NCBI GenBank assembly: GCA_950295325.1
Contig: OX485804.1
Location: 50,828,429 to 50,892,428, forward strand
Reading direction: 5' to 3'
Origin: Polytrichum commune
Lineage: Eukaryota > Streptophyta > Polytrichopsida > Polytrichales > Polytrichaceae
DNA: 64,000 bases
Shown here piece after piece: positions 44,347 to 57,529 of the stretch. The stretch's first letter is position 1, and the number at the start of each line of letters is the position of its first letter. The notes beneath the pieces were generated by a model. It saw only the letters and a list, made by a program, of their open reading frames with translations, searched no databases and had not been told where the DNA came from. Both the position numbers and the translations under genes were made by a program.

Positions 44347-45600
44347 ATAGCCTTGATCCCGTATGTGAACGCAAGGCAAGTTTACTTAGTAGGGGCACAT
44401 GACAAGTGCTAGTGCGGCATGTTGGAGGTGGATCATGCTTGCATTTTGAGCTTTACTTAAGATGAACATCAAGAGTTAACATAATAATAAACATTTATCA
44501 TCACAATCGATTAACGATTTGTAAGAGCAACTCGCATGAAAGGGAAACCCTATGCACATGATAGGCTTCGGTAAGGCGTTCGCAACTATAATTTTCACCA
44601 CATTGACAATGTAACAATGACAAACATACAGTGATCTTGACGAAGAACAAATTTTGGTTTTTATGCCTCACCACTTTCACCATCTCTAGACTCCGCAAAT
44701 AACAAGCGAAAGTGAAGGCGTACACCTTCATGTGCGAGGCCTAAGCGGAAAACAGTTGGAGGCAATGTTGGCTTGGGGGTTGTGCAGCGGAGTCTTGCCC
44801 CCTAGCATTGACGCTGCCACGAGGCATCCCCAAACCATTGAAAACCCAAGCCACTCAACGGCCTTCAAAAACAAGCACACAAGGAGCCTATGACGACGCC
44901 ACCACCACACTTGCGCCGATTCTACAATTGAGCCCGAGGTCGGAGGTTGGAAGTCGTCAATCGAGCCTAGATACCCTGTATCTGAGCTTGAGAGAAGACC
45001 AAAGATGCGGAAAGTTCAACTCTGATCCACGGTGCGGAGTGAAGTGTACTTGAAGTGCATGTCACCTGAATGGAGGATGTTATTCAACGGCGAGCTTGCG
45101 GATACAGAAGCTGCGGAAGCAGACTCAGGCCGTAAGGAGTGCGCGGAGGACAGAAGCTGCGACGAGTTTACATCTGATTCACGTATGCGGACAGAAGCCA
45201 CATGTGATCCACGTTGAGGAGACCCCACAAGCAGCTGCGAGTCAAGGGTCACATGCAGTAGTTGCGACCCAATATCCAGTGCCTGCGAATCTACAAAGAA
45301 TAGCTGCGATTCTGCGACGCAAGATCTACAGTAGTCTACAAGCAGTTGCGAGTCTTCGCCAACTAGAATTATTCTCATCAACTCTTTGGAGCTCTTTAGC
45401 TCACTTACGTATGCTTAATTTCTCAAAAAATATCCTCTCGTCCAATAAAATGCGAAGATTCCATTTCGTACACTTATCAGGGCCTATTTCGGAGGTCAGC
45501 TAAATCACGAGTATTTGAGCTGGACTATTCTCGTGAGTATTCGAGTTAGGTGAATCACAAGTGTTTGTCGACATCTGCACCAATCCTCCTCCTCCTGTTC
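44343..45600. other. Intergenic with clustered GCTGCGA-type words
   Basis: Between about 45,100 and 45,365 the words AAGCTGCG, AGCTGCGA, AGTTGCGA and CTGCGA recur at least eight times with CTGATCCACG-like words. The region is open in overlapping frames, but no protein is recognised. Confidence 0.4.
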
Positions 45601-45605
45601 TCTAG

Positions 45606-45870
45606 CTACGGCCTGAGAAGTGGGCGAAGTTCTTTCAGAAATGAGTTTGTGTTGTTGAGGAATCCATAACTGACCATAGTGATGGAGAACTCCTGCTTTG
45701 TCATCGAAGAGCCATGAAATTCTTTGAGCATGTGTATGTAGTGTGAGCACTTTAGGCCCGCGCGCACATCTTCCCAAGTCGGCACAGCTTCAGGATTGCG
45801 ACCCAAGAATGTCAATATAGCTACACATCTCTTGTGAGATGGATTTCCTTGAGCCGAAGTTGGAGTCAGT
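45606..45870 (-). CDS. Unrecognised open segment, possible exon or gene fragment
   Basis: Part of a 174-codon open frame (45,606-46,130, - strand). The last ~85 residues look more protein-like than their surroundings: CVAILTFLGRNPEAVPTWED, then VRAGLKCSHYIHMLKEFHG and a mixed helical end LNNTNSFLKEL. The LG...W-x-D-V-R...F pattern faintly recalls the region next to the stalk of dynein heavy chains, but that is only a hint. The upstream part contains low-complexity LHNADSP repeats and is probably not coding. No splice sites can be assigned with confidence. Confidence 0.25.
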
Positions 45871-46130
45871 GTTGTGGGCCTTTGCAATGGGGAGTCAGCG
45901 TTGTGGAGCTTTGGGGAGTCAGCGTTGTGGAGCATTGAGGAGTTAAGCCACCAAAACCCACGTACCCCCGGGGTGGGAACACCTGTATAAGAATTGAACC
46001 TGAAATTTATAACAATTTTTATTACTATAAGATTATTATACTTTATAGTAAGAGGTTTGAAGAAAACATCTGCACCTGCTAGTTTGAAATTGCTTATCAC
46101 GAGAACAACTTGAAACTTAGAAATGCTCAA

Positions 46131-47304
46131 TCCATTTGAAGTTGTTACTCAAGTTTTATGGGAGTTTGATATACACCTACAATCATTCAACTAGGAAGAG
46201 CACGCATAAAGTTTGGACTTGGACATTATCAAGCACTAAGATTTGATGGATTATTACAACATTGGTTGGGAGTGCAACAAATAGATATTCATTACAAATC
46301 CAAAGTTAGAATCTACTTTTTATGTAATGCATGAAATGGACTATGCATGCAATTGTAGATTGGTGAGATTAGATCATCATATCCTACCTCCTTTGTACTA
46401 ATATGAAAAGCAAAGATGCACTAGAGACACCATAATCATCTTTAATGCGATATAACGTTTATTTATGAAGCTTGTCTTAACTAGGATCTTCAAGGCGTTT
46501 AAATATAGAGAAAAATAACGACGAACATGAGTTGTGAAGGTACATAAGAAGATACACATATGAAATTCACTGTAAAGTTTTCCAAGAGAACAACTTCATC
46601 ATGTTCAGAGGTGATGAACCATGAGAGCTTAAAATATCTCATCTTTTCTTCATGAGTTGATTCAGGCTAAAGGTGTTTTGTTGTTGTTATTTATGCTTCA
46701 AGCAAGGACTCATCCATTTTTACATAACCTAGACTCATGAGGGACATAATCCATCACTCAAGTAGTTGCCCATTTTCCCCGCTCACACACAAGTCATACA
46801 CAACACCAACAACACCAACACAAGCCCAAGCCCCCTTATGGCCCTCAACCCCTAGACCCTAACCCGCGGCTTAAGTCCCCCTAGAAGCTTCCATCCTTTG
46901 AAATTTTGCTTTTTAAAAATATAAATTTTAAACTCTAAGATAAAAAAAATATAGAGAGCTAGGGGGGTACGGACGGTGACCCCTACATGAGAAAAATTAC
47001 CTATAACAAGTCCTAAAATTAATTTTTGGACATTCATGTTTTTTAATGTTTATGGTGTCATTGGATTCCTCTCAATGTCCTCTTTCTACACATGTTGTTT
47101 TCCTTTACATAACAATAATTTGTAAACTCTTAGATGCATTAGAAGGGAATAACAAGAAGTTGTTTATGAAAAAAGAGTTGCCGCCCAGGCACCTATGAAC
47201 CTACAAAGTCTAGAAAAGCTCCCATGAGAAGTTGCGGACCTACAAAGCTTCGAGGACCTACTAAACTACATCACCATATCTTAGAGGAGGGGCCTTCCCC
47301 TCCC
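46131..47304. other. Intergenic, nothing recognised
   Basis: AT-rich with no supportable gene or repeat. Confidence 0.35.
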
Positions 47305-47520
47305 AACTCACAAGCCTTCACCATTCAAGAGATCCAAGTGGTTCCACATAGACTACAAACCGTACTTCAATAGAATAACCATGTCTAGAACTATCTATCT
47401 ATGTCATTTGTAAGGATACCTTGACTCCGAGATTACATGGGAACCTAAAACTAATTTCTTTGGCCACTATGATGATTGCGACCTAACAAACAACAAACAC
47501 CTTGTCCAAGAACATTAGAG
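47305..47520 (+). pseudogene. Ty3/gypsy chromovirus remnant (chromodomain)
   Basis: On the + strand around 47,389-47,450 the frame reads YLCHL, a stop, then GYLDSEITWEPKTNFF, matching the hallmark Y-L-V-K-W-K-G-Y-...-TWEP core of integrase-fused chromodomains. Upstream (about 47,320-47,388) IQEIQVVPHRLQ in another frame may be the integrase tail. No RT, gag or LTR is attached. A decayed fragment of a plant-type chromovirus. Confidence 0.6.
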
Positions 47521-47765
47521 CTGCACCACAAATGCTCACCTCCAATGACTACACCAAAAACATTTCCTCCAACCACAAGCTCGCGACCTTAGATTCATAG
47601 GGTGACCTCTATGTACACCTCCCACGCATCAATATAATAATCACAAAATATTATCCAGATATAGACATCTATACCAACTTTCTCGCACTACACATCACCC
47701 CACCTATTGCACACCTCCATGACTATAAGCATTCTAGATGAGTAGATGAACAACCAAGTGGTTGG

Positions 47766-47961
47766 TGTTCTGCTAGCTTGACCCGAAGCGTCAAGAGAAC
47801 TTCCTATGTATTAATTCTTATATCAATAATGAGGCTCGGCAGTGATAGGAAAATTATTGATTTGTGACTTTGTTGTTATGGCCGGGTGGAGAGTTTTCTC
47901 AACTTCCTTGTCTATCTTGATCCTCATGTCAATTTCTATTTCTAACATGGTATTAGAGTAG
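47766..47961 (+). mobile_element. LTR end with initiator-Met primer-binding site (copia/TRIM-like)
   Basis: TGTTCTGCTAGC...TTCTATTTCTAACA is about 182 bp with TGTT...AACA ends. It is followed directly by TGGTATTAGAGTAG (47,948-47,961), close to the TGGTATCAGAGC primer-binding site complementary to initiator tRNA-Met. This suggests the left LTR of a copia or miniature (TRIM) element. No right LTR or coding sequence is found. Confidence 0.45.
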
Positions 47962-48209
47962 CCACTCTATATGAACACAAACACAATCAAGTACACAACT
48001 CCACTACCCCGCATAGGTTTAAGTGAAAAGTGATTCAAAACTATAAACTAACTTTGAATTTTGTGAAGGGAAAAATCATAATCATTTGAAACCCACATTG
48101 ATCTACATATCCAAGCAATTTATGTTGACAAAAGAAATAATGAAAATCTACATATTCTAGAAGTCGGTGCAAGTAGTGCACAAGTAGGCCTATTCAACAC
48201 ACGATTATC

Positions 48210-48530
48210 ATATATTGTTTAAAATATGATACAATCACATCAAATTGATGTTTTTCTACAGACATTAGTAATAGTGCCCTCAAGTTTATAATGAATTTAA
48301 GGAATATGACCAAAAAATATATAATTTCAATACATTTTATGGCATGAAATCTAAGTCCAACACCATATTTAGCCATCATCTTTTGAGTAGTACTTTCAAG
48401 TTTTGAAGATCTCATATTGATATTCTATATTTAGGAATATAACACAACAATAGAGGGTGCCATGTAAAAAACACTTTGCTACTAATTTTGGGCATTTGAC
48501 GAACAAAATTATGGTTGTAGTATACAAGAG
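48210..48530 (+). repeat. Dispersed repeat, partner of 15,570-15,900
   Basis: Same blocks in the same order as the 15.6-kb copy, including ATGAATTTAAGGAATATGA, GGCATGAAATCTAAGTCCAA, TTGATATTCTATATTTAGGA and CTTTGCTACTAATTTT. Again a LINE remnant lies downstream. Confidence 0.6.
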
Positions 48531-48599
48531 TACATTTGGTTGTGTATGCTCCCATGCAAATTCCCCATTCATGTTGTCAACTAGTTGTAGAACCAATAC

Positions 48600-50740
48600 C
48601 AACATTCTATGAGCTCCACCATCCACCCCATCCTAGAACTACCACCAACCCAACCAAAAACCAATAAAACAACAAAAACAATTTCAACACAAAACAAGCA
48701 AACAAAAAACAAAAACAAAAACAAAACCAAACTTCACAATTTAATTAACATGGCTCCTTCAATGATGCCTCCCAGATGTACACACCCACCAACCCAATTA
48801 TACTCCCATATGCTCTCAACCGCAACACCATATCTAAGTCTATGATTTCATTCTTCATTAATTTCTTCTACTTAACACATTCCCATTGTTATGCCTCCCC
48901 TAACATGTAGCTACCCCCACCCCCCACCCTTTCCCGAACTGCTATGGAAACACTCCACTGGGCCCAATGGTAGGCCACTCAAACCCCAACACATTCAACA
49001 TCTTTGTTCTTCCCTACAATGAGTTGTACAATACACTTCAACATCTAATAGGACCCCATTGTGACACCCAAGTCCTCACACACCTCAAATACTCCCCCAA
49101 CTATGTTTCCCACAATACATAACTCGTGCGAACCACCACCATCCTCTATGTGCATCAATACGCCGCACCGACCATCATACCACCTTTGCAGAGCACATCA
49201 AAGCCTTGAAGCCACCCTACGACTCAACAAACTCTCTTCACACAAACCCTAGCGCCTTGACCACATCCACCCATTTGAACATATGCAAAATCGAAATACA
49301 CCGACCACCCTCCCCATTTCATGAACACCCTCAAAACATCTCCACACCTCTTCTTGAACATTATTACACACAACCCCACTTAAATTTCCCACAACACACA
49401 CATATAACAAATATCAATCCTTCACAACCTCCACAAAAGAAGGAGGGGAAGGCATTGTTGGACTGGGAGTCTACTATCTAGAAGGCATCGACCAAATTGC
49501 CTATTGCCTCCTGGATACACAAAAATCCTTATAGCATAATTAATAACCATATCCGCAACCCTTGACTTCATCCAAAACAACATGGCACTTCTACATATTC
49601 ATAGACAGTCTCTCAACTCCCCCTACCTCGTGAATAAGCACATTCGATACCCCTCCTCCCAAAACGATCACCCCATCAACCTACAAACTCACCCAATCAC
49701 CCTCCACAAATCCAAGCCCTCTCAAGAATACTTGGCAAAAATGCGGCAAATAAACTAGCAAAATTCGGCACTAACAAATCAATGTCCGCTATGACTGCCA
49801 AATGCACACAAACCACACAACGCCTTTTTGGCACTTCAAAATACTAATATAATACCCCAACAAGACTCCCATTTGACACTTTAAAGCATACATCCAAAAG
49901 GGATACCAAATACAACTCACAACCACAATCCTCCCACAACGCCTATACGTTGCCAAATGGCTCAACAACCCTCTCGTCTACTCAACCCTCTCCAATCAAA
50001 TATGGTCATCCCCAAAATGCATAAATGCCCAAATCATACAAACACTTGAATTGAGATATCGATGTTATATGGGAACCAACGGAAACACCCCATATGGCCC
50101 AAACAATTGCCATCATCTATGTGCCCTCTATGCCCACTTCTGGACGTCATCACATGTCTCAACTTACTCTCCATGTGCACTAGTCCCATCATCAATAACA
50201 TCCAAATGGCCATACCTAACAAAGTAGTTTAGCAGCTACATAAACTCCTCCTTTCACACTCCAAGAATAGAGACATGTGATTGGCTATACCCATGCATGT
50301 GTGCACATAGGCATTGTCAATGCCCCACCCCGACTAGAACCATACTTATTAAATTGTTTATACAACTGAAACACCATCCATTACACCACACAAAACTATA
50401 GTCCCCACTTCAATGAATTCACCTTTTGCCATGACCGAGACCTAACATTGGCTACCCAATGCAAACAAGTAATGACCAAACATAGTGGGGACCCAGGAAG
50501 ATGCCGGTTGGTTCGTCACCCTCATCATCCTCACAACAGGCATTCGCGGATAAATGCACATGGATACGAAAATATTTGATTAATGCTACATCCCCCTCAT
50601 GCCAACCCACGTATGCATACAACAAATCCACCTACTGGCCATAAAACACCTCACACTCCTCATGCTCAATAAGAAGCAAGTAGAAAATCACCAACTCCCC
50701 AAAGTACCCCAATAAATCCACAACAACAACAACCACAACA
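48600..50740 (+). pseudogene. Old LINE copy 2: linker, RNase H, CCHC knuckle, nuclease
   Basis: A + strand A/C-rich region. 48,600-49,430 is a proline- and threonine-rich decayed linker. About 49,440-49,760 reads, across frames, EGIVGLGVYYLEGIDQIAY, FYIFIDSLS and NAANKLAKFG, the RNase H strand, catalytic D and terminal motif. At about 50,050-50,130 LRYRCYMGTNGN matches the FRTGTYMGN block before the knuckle. Later text near 50,410 (NEFTFCHD) matches the nuclease IEFTYC block. Many stops and frameshifts. RT and APE are absent. Confidence 0.65.
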
Positions 50741-50958
50741 AGGACAACTAAACTCTCTCCATTAGCTTAGATAGAGGGATAAAACAACCTCCCAAAAACA
50801 CACTCGAGAATCAAAACCCAACACACTTTGCCATTGGTTTTACCCTCCAAATGTGGCATTTGTGGAGGTTGCTAGTTGTCGTGGTTTGTGTTTTTAGTAC
50901 CTTTATAATGGCAAACTACCAAACTCAATATACACCCAAAAAAAAACATGGAATTCAA

Positions 50959-51104
50959 CATAACATTATTAAGATTCATAACAATGTTATGGGGGATCAA
51001 CAATATTATGCAGAATATTCCCCACATTTCGAGTGAATATGAGAATATTCTATATAATATTGTGAGTCCCACAGAACACTGCTATGGATCTAAATAATAT
51101 TATG
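50959..51104. repeat. MITE family D, copy 2 (146 bp)
   Basis: CATAACATTATTAAGATTCA at the left, with a right end reading CATAATATTATTTAGATCCA on the other strand. Same size and centre (AGAATATTC) as 14,643-14,789. Confidence 0.75.
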
Positions 51105-54000
51105 AATAAGAACTCATAGTTAACATTTTGTCTTACTGAATTAATTTACTCATCATCACATAAACTTTGGGTGTCCTAGTTGGAGATACTTGGGTTTTCT
51201 TCACGTCCTCCTAAATTAGGCACTCTTAACATTTTCATGGCTATATATGAAACATATCTACATAACTTGCAGTAACAAATATATAAGTTTTTATAAAATA
51301 GTTCCGATCGTACAAGGTCGTTTCGGAACGGCCAAAGGATGGGCATTTAAAGTTAAGAACAGTGCTTTCGTACCATAACAACAGAGGTCAAAATATGTTG
51401 TTCATTTAAAGCGTGTGTGGGAGTGTAAGTTTTGACTTAGACCCCTCAAATCACACCACAAAATCAATACATACATAGTCCTACCTTTTCATTCCCATTC
51501 CGATGGTCTATCATGATTTTGAGTCTAATGTGGCATTCTATTGAACAATAACCCAATCGGACACTTGGACAACACGTTGGCAAGTTTATTGGAAAAACCA
51601 ATTGTCGAACGTTCTTGAAAGGGATGTAAAGCAGTAAAATCTAAGATTTACTCAATACTTGGACGGAAGTTTGTGCTTGCATTCAAGTCTAAAGTGGCGA
51701 TTGACCTCCGAAGGAACTCTATTTTAATAAGGATAATTGTGAGATTCGAGGACCGACGTGAATTAACTATCTTTGTGTGATGGGGTAGAATTGTAGCCAA
51801 GTACGGCCTCTCCATTAGGGAGATGAACATTGTCATTATAAAGAAAATATCCTTACCAAGTTCTCCCAAAGCCAAGTCCTTGCGTTCCCTCAAATGATTC
51901 ATTAGGTGTCTATGTCACTTAGACCCCCCCCCCCCGCCCTCTTCACATAACATTAACCAACAAGAAGAAGTTGCACTCTTATCTAATGTCATATTAAAAC
52001 ATAAGTTGTGAGCGGGGAGCATGTGGGGAGGGTTGTTTGGCAGTTGCCCCCGGGCTTGAGGGAGGTGTCATATTTCTGCGGGCCCTTTTCACATATTGAT
52101 GAAACTTGTATTCAATTTGAATATGATTATAAAGAGTATCTTGGAGAAACTCCACGAGGACAATTCTTCGTGGATGCCTCGACGTTGGGACAAGGCGACA
52201 TTGTTAACTAATATTATAATCGGTGGTGAATGTAGGACGAAATAATGACTTGAATTTGTACCGCCTTGGTGGTACCATAGCCTGAACCATCGAACACTTA
52301 AAGAAAACCCCACACGAGTTTAATACGAGCAAGATTTATGAGGCGTATAATGGACCGCTTGATGTAAGCAATTCCACTCAAGACTACTGCCTAAGTCTTC
52401 TAAAAATGTCACTGAAGCTAATAAGGTGATCAAATGCCTCACCCACCTTGAAAGGTTGTAAAATATAATATAACTTTGCAAAGAACCATTCAAATTCCTT
52501 GTCGACTCCAAACCCTTCTTAAATATGAAGTTGTCCTACACATGGAAACTTAGGGTTTAATATATTGATTGATCGGACCACTTGATATAGACTTGATCAA
52601 GATACCAAAGGATCACTCAAGTAGATAAAAACAGACGATGATAACATGGACTTCAACTACTACACCTAACCTCACGTTCTACTTTCATAAACACAATGAC
52701 CAAAATTGTCTTGGTGTCTCCATCACATTCGCCCCGTACATCTAAAACATCACATGAAACTTAGATTTCAACACTTCAAAATGTGCAACCCTAAACCAAA
52801 CTATGGATGTTATTACGTGTGTGATTATTAGACACCTGAATGCAACCAATGCCTATTTGGGGTAGGACCATATATATCTTTTTACCAAGCAAGGGTTGTT
52901 ACATTGCACAACCTACAACCTCGATTTGGATTTGCTAACCATCTAGTACTAATTGCTTGTTCTATATCCTAAGAGAAACGGGCTAGTTGGGGAAAGTAAG
53001 ACTCATCTACCTTATGTACTTCAGAGAGAGGAGTCCCCCCCCCCCTAATATTCACACATTCACTTTACAAGAGCACTCACAGTTGTGGGTTTCAAAACTG
53101 AAACTATTTTCTTAGAATACACAAGGCTTTGCAAGTAGAAGAAATTGGAGTTAAGATTAGATTTCCTTGAGAATAACAAGATATTGAGAGTTGATTCCCT
53201 CACACATGGGCTAGACTCCCCCCCCCCCCTCCCCTTTTTGTATTGTATATTTATAGGGTTGAAAAGACTCGAAGGAGTGAACACCTCTAATTTAGTGATG
53301 ATTAGACCATGTGGGCTTGTTAACCCCCTAGAGGTCATTTTTTCTTTTCTTTTCTTTTCTTTTCCGTGGGCAACCGTTGCTTGTCCATAGGTAGTGGACG
53401 TGTTTACTCTGTAATCCTTTGCATTGTGACATGTCCATGTGTGAAATAACCCTAAGTTTACAAACACGCCATTACAGTCAGATCCACCGTTAGAAGAAGT
53501 ACCCGTTCCGTTTTAAAGAATTGTTGAATTGGCTTGATGTTTTTTGGGCGGAATTGGCGAGTTTTGGGGCGCATTGGGTTTGGGCCTTTCACGGGTGAGA
53601 GTTTGGGCCTGCATTGATGAGGTGAGAGGAGATTAGGGTTGTCCGGAATGGCGACGCATGGTGATGCTCTTCCACAATGAATACTGCTACACAAAGGACC
53701 TATTTGGAGAGGCACGTGGAGGTACCCTAATTATGGAACGGAACAATCTCATACTAGCCTTGCTACAAGAGTACCTACGTACAAATGACGGGCTTCCAAA
53801 CACAACCAACCTACGTAGCTTGCCTTGCCCCCCTTCCTTCTTTCCCTTGTCATCATATATTCTACTACTTAAGCTAAGTTGCATACGCTAGCAGCAAAGT
53901 CAAGTTGGGAGGTTTGACTCCCGAGAGAGGGAAAAGGAAGAAGGGGAGGGGGCCGGACCTAAACTAAGCGAACTTACCCACCCCCCCCCTCCCTCTCCAA
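51105..54000. other. Intergenic, no gene recognised
   Basis: Contains C-runs (51,926-51,936; 53,036-53,046; 53,219-53,228), a TTTTC run (about 53,340-53,362) and the repeat shared with 38.8 kb (52,920-53,030). Small overlapping frames show no known motif. Confidence 0.4.
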
Positions 54001-55582
54001 CGGTTTCAAATCACAAAGGTGGAGGGCGAAGTTATTGTTGACCATAAACCGGGGTAGTTGTGGCAATTAATGCCGGAATTCTTCTGGAGTTACCGGAGCA
54101 TCTAACTTAAATTACCATGGCGGGGTTTAACTCGACTCAACCCGTAACTTCTCCTACACCCATCGGTTTCTTCCATGCTAATTTTGGCCATTGTAGGGTT
54201 GCGAAATGAACTTAGGGTGTAAAATTCTATACTAGGGTCGTCCAAGACCAAGCAAACTCCAAAACCAAGTAACCCTAATGGTCAAAAGCGCAAATTTTGA
54301 CCCAAGGACTTTGCACTACGTTGTGGGTGCGATGTGCTTTGGGTTCTTGACATCTATCGAGGGGGTGGTAGTAAAAAAAAAGAACGGTCTCTTGTAGGTT
54401 GGTTGTTGGATGATCCCAAGGTTGGTTGAGCTCAATAGAGCAATTCGGTGTCTTTGACCTTGATCAAAACTTAAGTTGGTTGGACATAGCAAACTTTGGG
54501 CTCCACGAAAAACAATCAACGTTGCCACTCTCCCGACCCCCGGTTCGTGGTCCCCCTCGATAATCGTGGTGAGCATTCACTCGGTCCGATACATGAGAAA
54601 ACGAACCGGGACTAACATGGCATCGTCACTTCCACCCCAAGAAAACACTCCTCCTAGTTCTAGAAACCAATCGTCTAGCTTGAGTCCGATCATGAAAACC
54701 AAACCATGTTGTAAACCCATCCTTTGCGGTTTCAAATTGGGTTGTTGTGGGTGCATGTTTATGAAACAAGACAATCTGATCGCTCATCTTTCTATTTGCA
54801 TGAACATGAATGGTTGGCCATGGTCAAAATGTACCTACTTGGAACATTCGAGGTCAATTAGGTGTTGAAATCTACATAGTTCACGACACCTGCCATGGGG
54901 TCGAGGTGAAAATTTACTCCTCCCAAGTTCAATGGTAGGTGATTCCCAATCGAGTCGCACTGTAGAAGTATCGAGTATAAGAGCCCAGAATCAAGCATGA
55001 ATTCTACTTGAAATAATAAAAAAATTTGGGAAAAAAAAGAAGTCCCCAGACTATACAATGCTTCCTCTACGTTTTCCCGGTCCCCTATCATAAGTTAGGT
55101 GGCACAAAAATTCACCATCCAATGTTAGTACGAAAGCCACCACAGTGGGGTTTTATATCAACTTAATCCACAGGCATCTACAACAGATTCCATTCCATGC
55201 TAATCTCAATCATTCTACGGTCCTAAACTGAATGCCTAAATTATAAGAGTTTCTGAAAAGGATCTCTTTCTACGGTGGATTAGGTTTGTGAAACCACATC
55301 CTCCCTCCGCCTGCTCATCATCTTTTTGCATGTGAACGTGGCCCCTCTGAAATGAGTGCATGGCCATGGTTAGCCTAGAATGTCAGCACGGGGTACATCC
55401 GAGAGTCGGTGTTGGTATCTATGTGTCCGACCACGGTGGCTTTAGGTCGCCCTTATTGACCTGTAGCTTCTAAAGCAGATTCTTCCATACTAATGTCGAC
55501 CGTTTCAGGGTCCTATAATTTGGCCTGAAACCAGCAGATGGCTAAGGGTATAATCTAGCCCCCTGATACATCCGAGGTGACC
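54001..55582. other. Intergenic with three loosely related segments
   Basis: About 54,150-54,215, 55,165-55,240 and 55,460-55,530 share the pattern ATTCNTTCCATRCTAAT then a GG(T)CCTA-type end. Also CTTGTAGGTTGGTTGTTG near 54,393 recurs near 56,490. These suggest decayed copies of one repeat. No gene is supportable. Confidence 0.35.
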
Positions 55583-55825
55583 ACACTAAACATGATATTT
55601 TGTGTCACTTGCTGTTTGGAATTTACGCCATGCCTCTTATCTATTTACCCTATGTACGTGTCTCGTATTTTACCAACAGATGTTAGATCGGTTGTTTGGA
55701 CACTATAGAACGGTAACAACTTTATGTGGGTGAAAAAAAATTTACATCGATGTAAAAAGAACACAGCACTGTGTAGATCCACAAAGTGAGTGACAGGAAA
55801 TATCATATTTTAGTGTAGTTGTTGG
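55583..55825. repeat. MITE family C, copy 2
   Basis: Terminal words ACTAAACATGATATTTTGTG and AAATATCATATTTTAGTGT are inverted. The interior ACCAACAGATGTTAGATCGG and GGTTGTTTGGACACTATAGAAC match 39,112-39,338. Confidence 0.6.
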
Positions 55826-56535
55826 TACCAGATTGGCAAAAAGGTCATCAGTAGATGGAAACAACGTCACTTGTGTGTTGATTCATAGACTATTCGGAAT
55901 AAAGCATATAGTAAGGCTGCCAAGTTGCCCTTTGAGTCAGGCGCTGCCGCAAATGGCGACTCATGGGATTAATACTTAATCTCAATGACGTTTTTTTTGT
56001 TTTTTTTGTTTTTTTTAATTATCACAATTTAGGGGAGTAGGGAGAGGCTGCAGGCAGTAGTAGTACAACAGTAAACTTGAAGCGAACGATAATTGAGAGC
56101 TCTTGATATTTCCCAGGAGTAGGCATGGCTGTTGAAAAAGTGCCGATCGAGTGGTTGACCGGGGTCAATGGACAACACCTAGCGGCTTTACCTCTAAACA
56201 TTATTGGGGAAAAAGGAGGAGGGCCAAACCAATGAGCGAGGAGATCCAACCGCTAGCTACAGATGAACTGGTTTCCTTTGAGGAATAACCGGCCGAAGTT
56301 CAAGATTTCATCCCAAATGTTACCCATCGTCGATAGAGGAATCCATGGAATACCCCCCGTGTTCTTAAGCAACCCCGAACTATCGTAACATGTAGTCAGT
56401 TGGATTTGGAAACGTTAGGATTATGCCTGAAAACGTCCTCAGACATGGGGTCGAATCACTACCGAGGGGGTTAATGGTAAAAATTGACCCTTGTAGGTTG
56501 GTTGTTGATTCATCTCCGTTCACAATCACTGCACG
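55826..56535. other. Intergenic with a (GT8)n-like T tract
   Basis: GTTTTTTTTGTTTTTTTTGT near 55,989-56,016. 56,460-56,510 repeats a phrase from 54,355-54,410 (GAGGGGGT..., CTTGTAGGTTGGTTGTTG). No gene recognised. Confidence 0.4.
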
Positions 56536-56800
56536 TGTTATCGCATTCGGTGTCACTTACCCTATTTCGAGGTGTATGTTAGGTTGCATCGACGAACAAC
56601 GACTTCATTATTAGTGTCACCTCACGACACTTGACGTTCAACTACGCTACTGAGATCTTGGCATGAACATGTTCAACAGTGTTAATCGGGTGTTACACGA
56701 TGGTCTACAAATAGACTGCAAACAACTGACACTCGACATGCATATGTTGAAGAATCATCTTCCTCTTGCGTACGTACTCGAATGCACACGACACTTGCCA
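56536..56800. repeat. MITE family B, inverted truncated copy 4
   Basis: Reverse complement of the right part of family B: GGTGTCACTTACCCTATTTC, GAGGTGTATGTTAGGTTGCA, AGTGTCACCTCACGACACTT and CTTGGCATGAACATGTTCAA pair with 36,110-36,215 and 32,400-32,520. The far end is missing or too diverged. Confidence 0.6.
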
Positions 56801-56904
56801 CGAGCACGCTTAACGTAGCAACAACTACTCCCCTCCGAACTATGTTGTTTAAACTCCTTTCGATCGTGACCCTAGCAGCCTAAATCGGGGCCTCTTATGC
56901 AGCA

Positions 56905-57522
56905 TTGGCAAGTCAAATCATGCATGTAAAAGAAGGAGTAGAGCGTTTTTCATGGGTGTCATCAAATTCACCCTCGACATTCAAATCCAAACGCCTGCCA
57001 AATTCGATTGCGAGTGAGTTTGGTGACTTCAACGCCCTCAGCTTCTTCGAAGCATGGGGTGGGTTTGTCATAAATATCTGTATTCATGCTAGCCAGTATT
57101 TTATCATTTTGGGCAAGGTCAAAGATCAGCTGCGAAATGATTATTTTTATGGGCCCAGACATTCTGATCACGTAGTACACCTAGTGAGGTTAAGATACCA
57201 CCCCGTTTTTTTAACTCCCGAATCCCTCCCTATTCACTGTGTCACGGGCCCAGAATCTTTGTTAATTTTGCCTTGTCCTGAAGAAGAAGGGCCCTTCCGT
57301 TACGGCCTGCTGTGTCCTTATTGCAAACCTTCTCGCAACTTGAACCTGACTCACTCGACCCATTCAGCAAGTTCTCAATTTCATGTCCATTTTATTGTTG
57401 GCTCTGTCTGTAGGACAGAGACTATGCATCAACTTCTTCGTTTCAAGAGCAAATTTCCTAACCACTTTGTGTTCGCACTTGGACGTTACTTGTTCTTGTT
57501 ATTTTTGGTCCACTTTATGTAA
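56905..57522 (+). CDS. Unrecognised 205-codon open frame
   Basis: The longest open frame outside the LINE apart from a GC-driven one near 61.6 kb. It starts MASQIMHVKEGVERFSWVSS and contains FRYGLLCPYCKPSRNL (a CPYC pair) and a hydrophobic C-terminal end LGRYLFLLFLVHF. No family is recognised. A frame of this length can arise by chance in 64 kb, and there is no clear promoter, neighbour or splice context. It may be chance, an exon, or a transposon fragment. Confidence 0.2.
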   Translation: MASQIMHVKEGVERFSWVSSNSPSTFKSKRLPNSIASEFGDFNALSFFEAWGGFVINICIHASQYFIILGKVKDQLRNDYFYGPRHSDHVVHLVRLRYHPVFLTPESLPIHCVTGPESLLILPCPEEEGPFRYGLLCPYCKPSRNLNLTHSTHSASSQFHVHFIVGSVCRTETMHQLLRFKSKFPNHFVFALGRYLFLLFLVHFM

Positions 57523-57529
57523 TGTGGAT

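Noticed and set aside
54476..54868. 130-codon open frame with clustered Cys residues (CCKPILCGFKLGCCGC)
   Set aside because: Cysteine spacing matches no zinc-finger class I know, and the opposite strand is also open.
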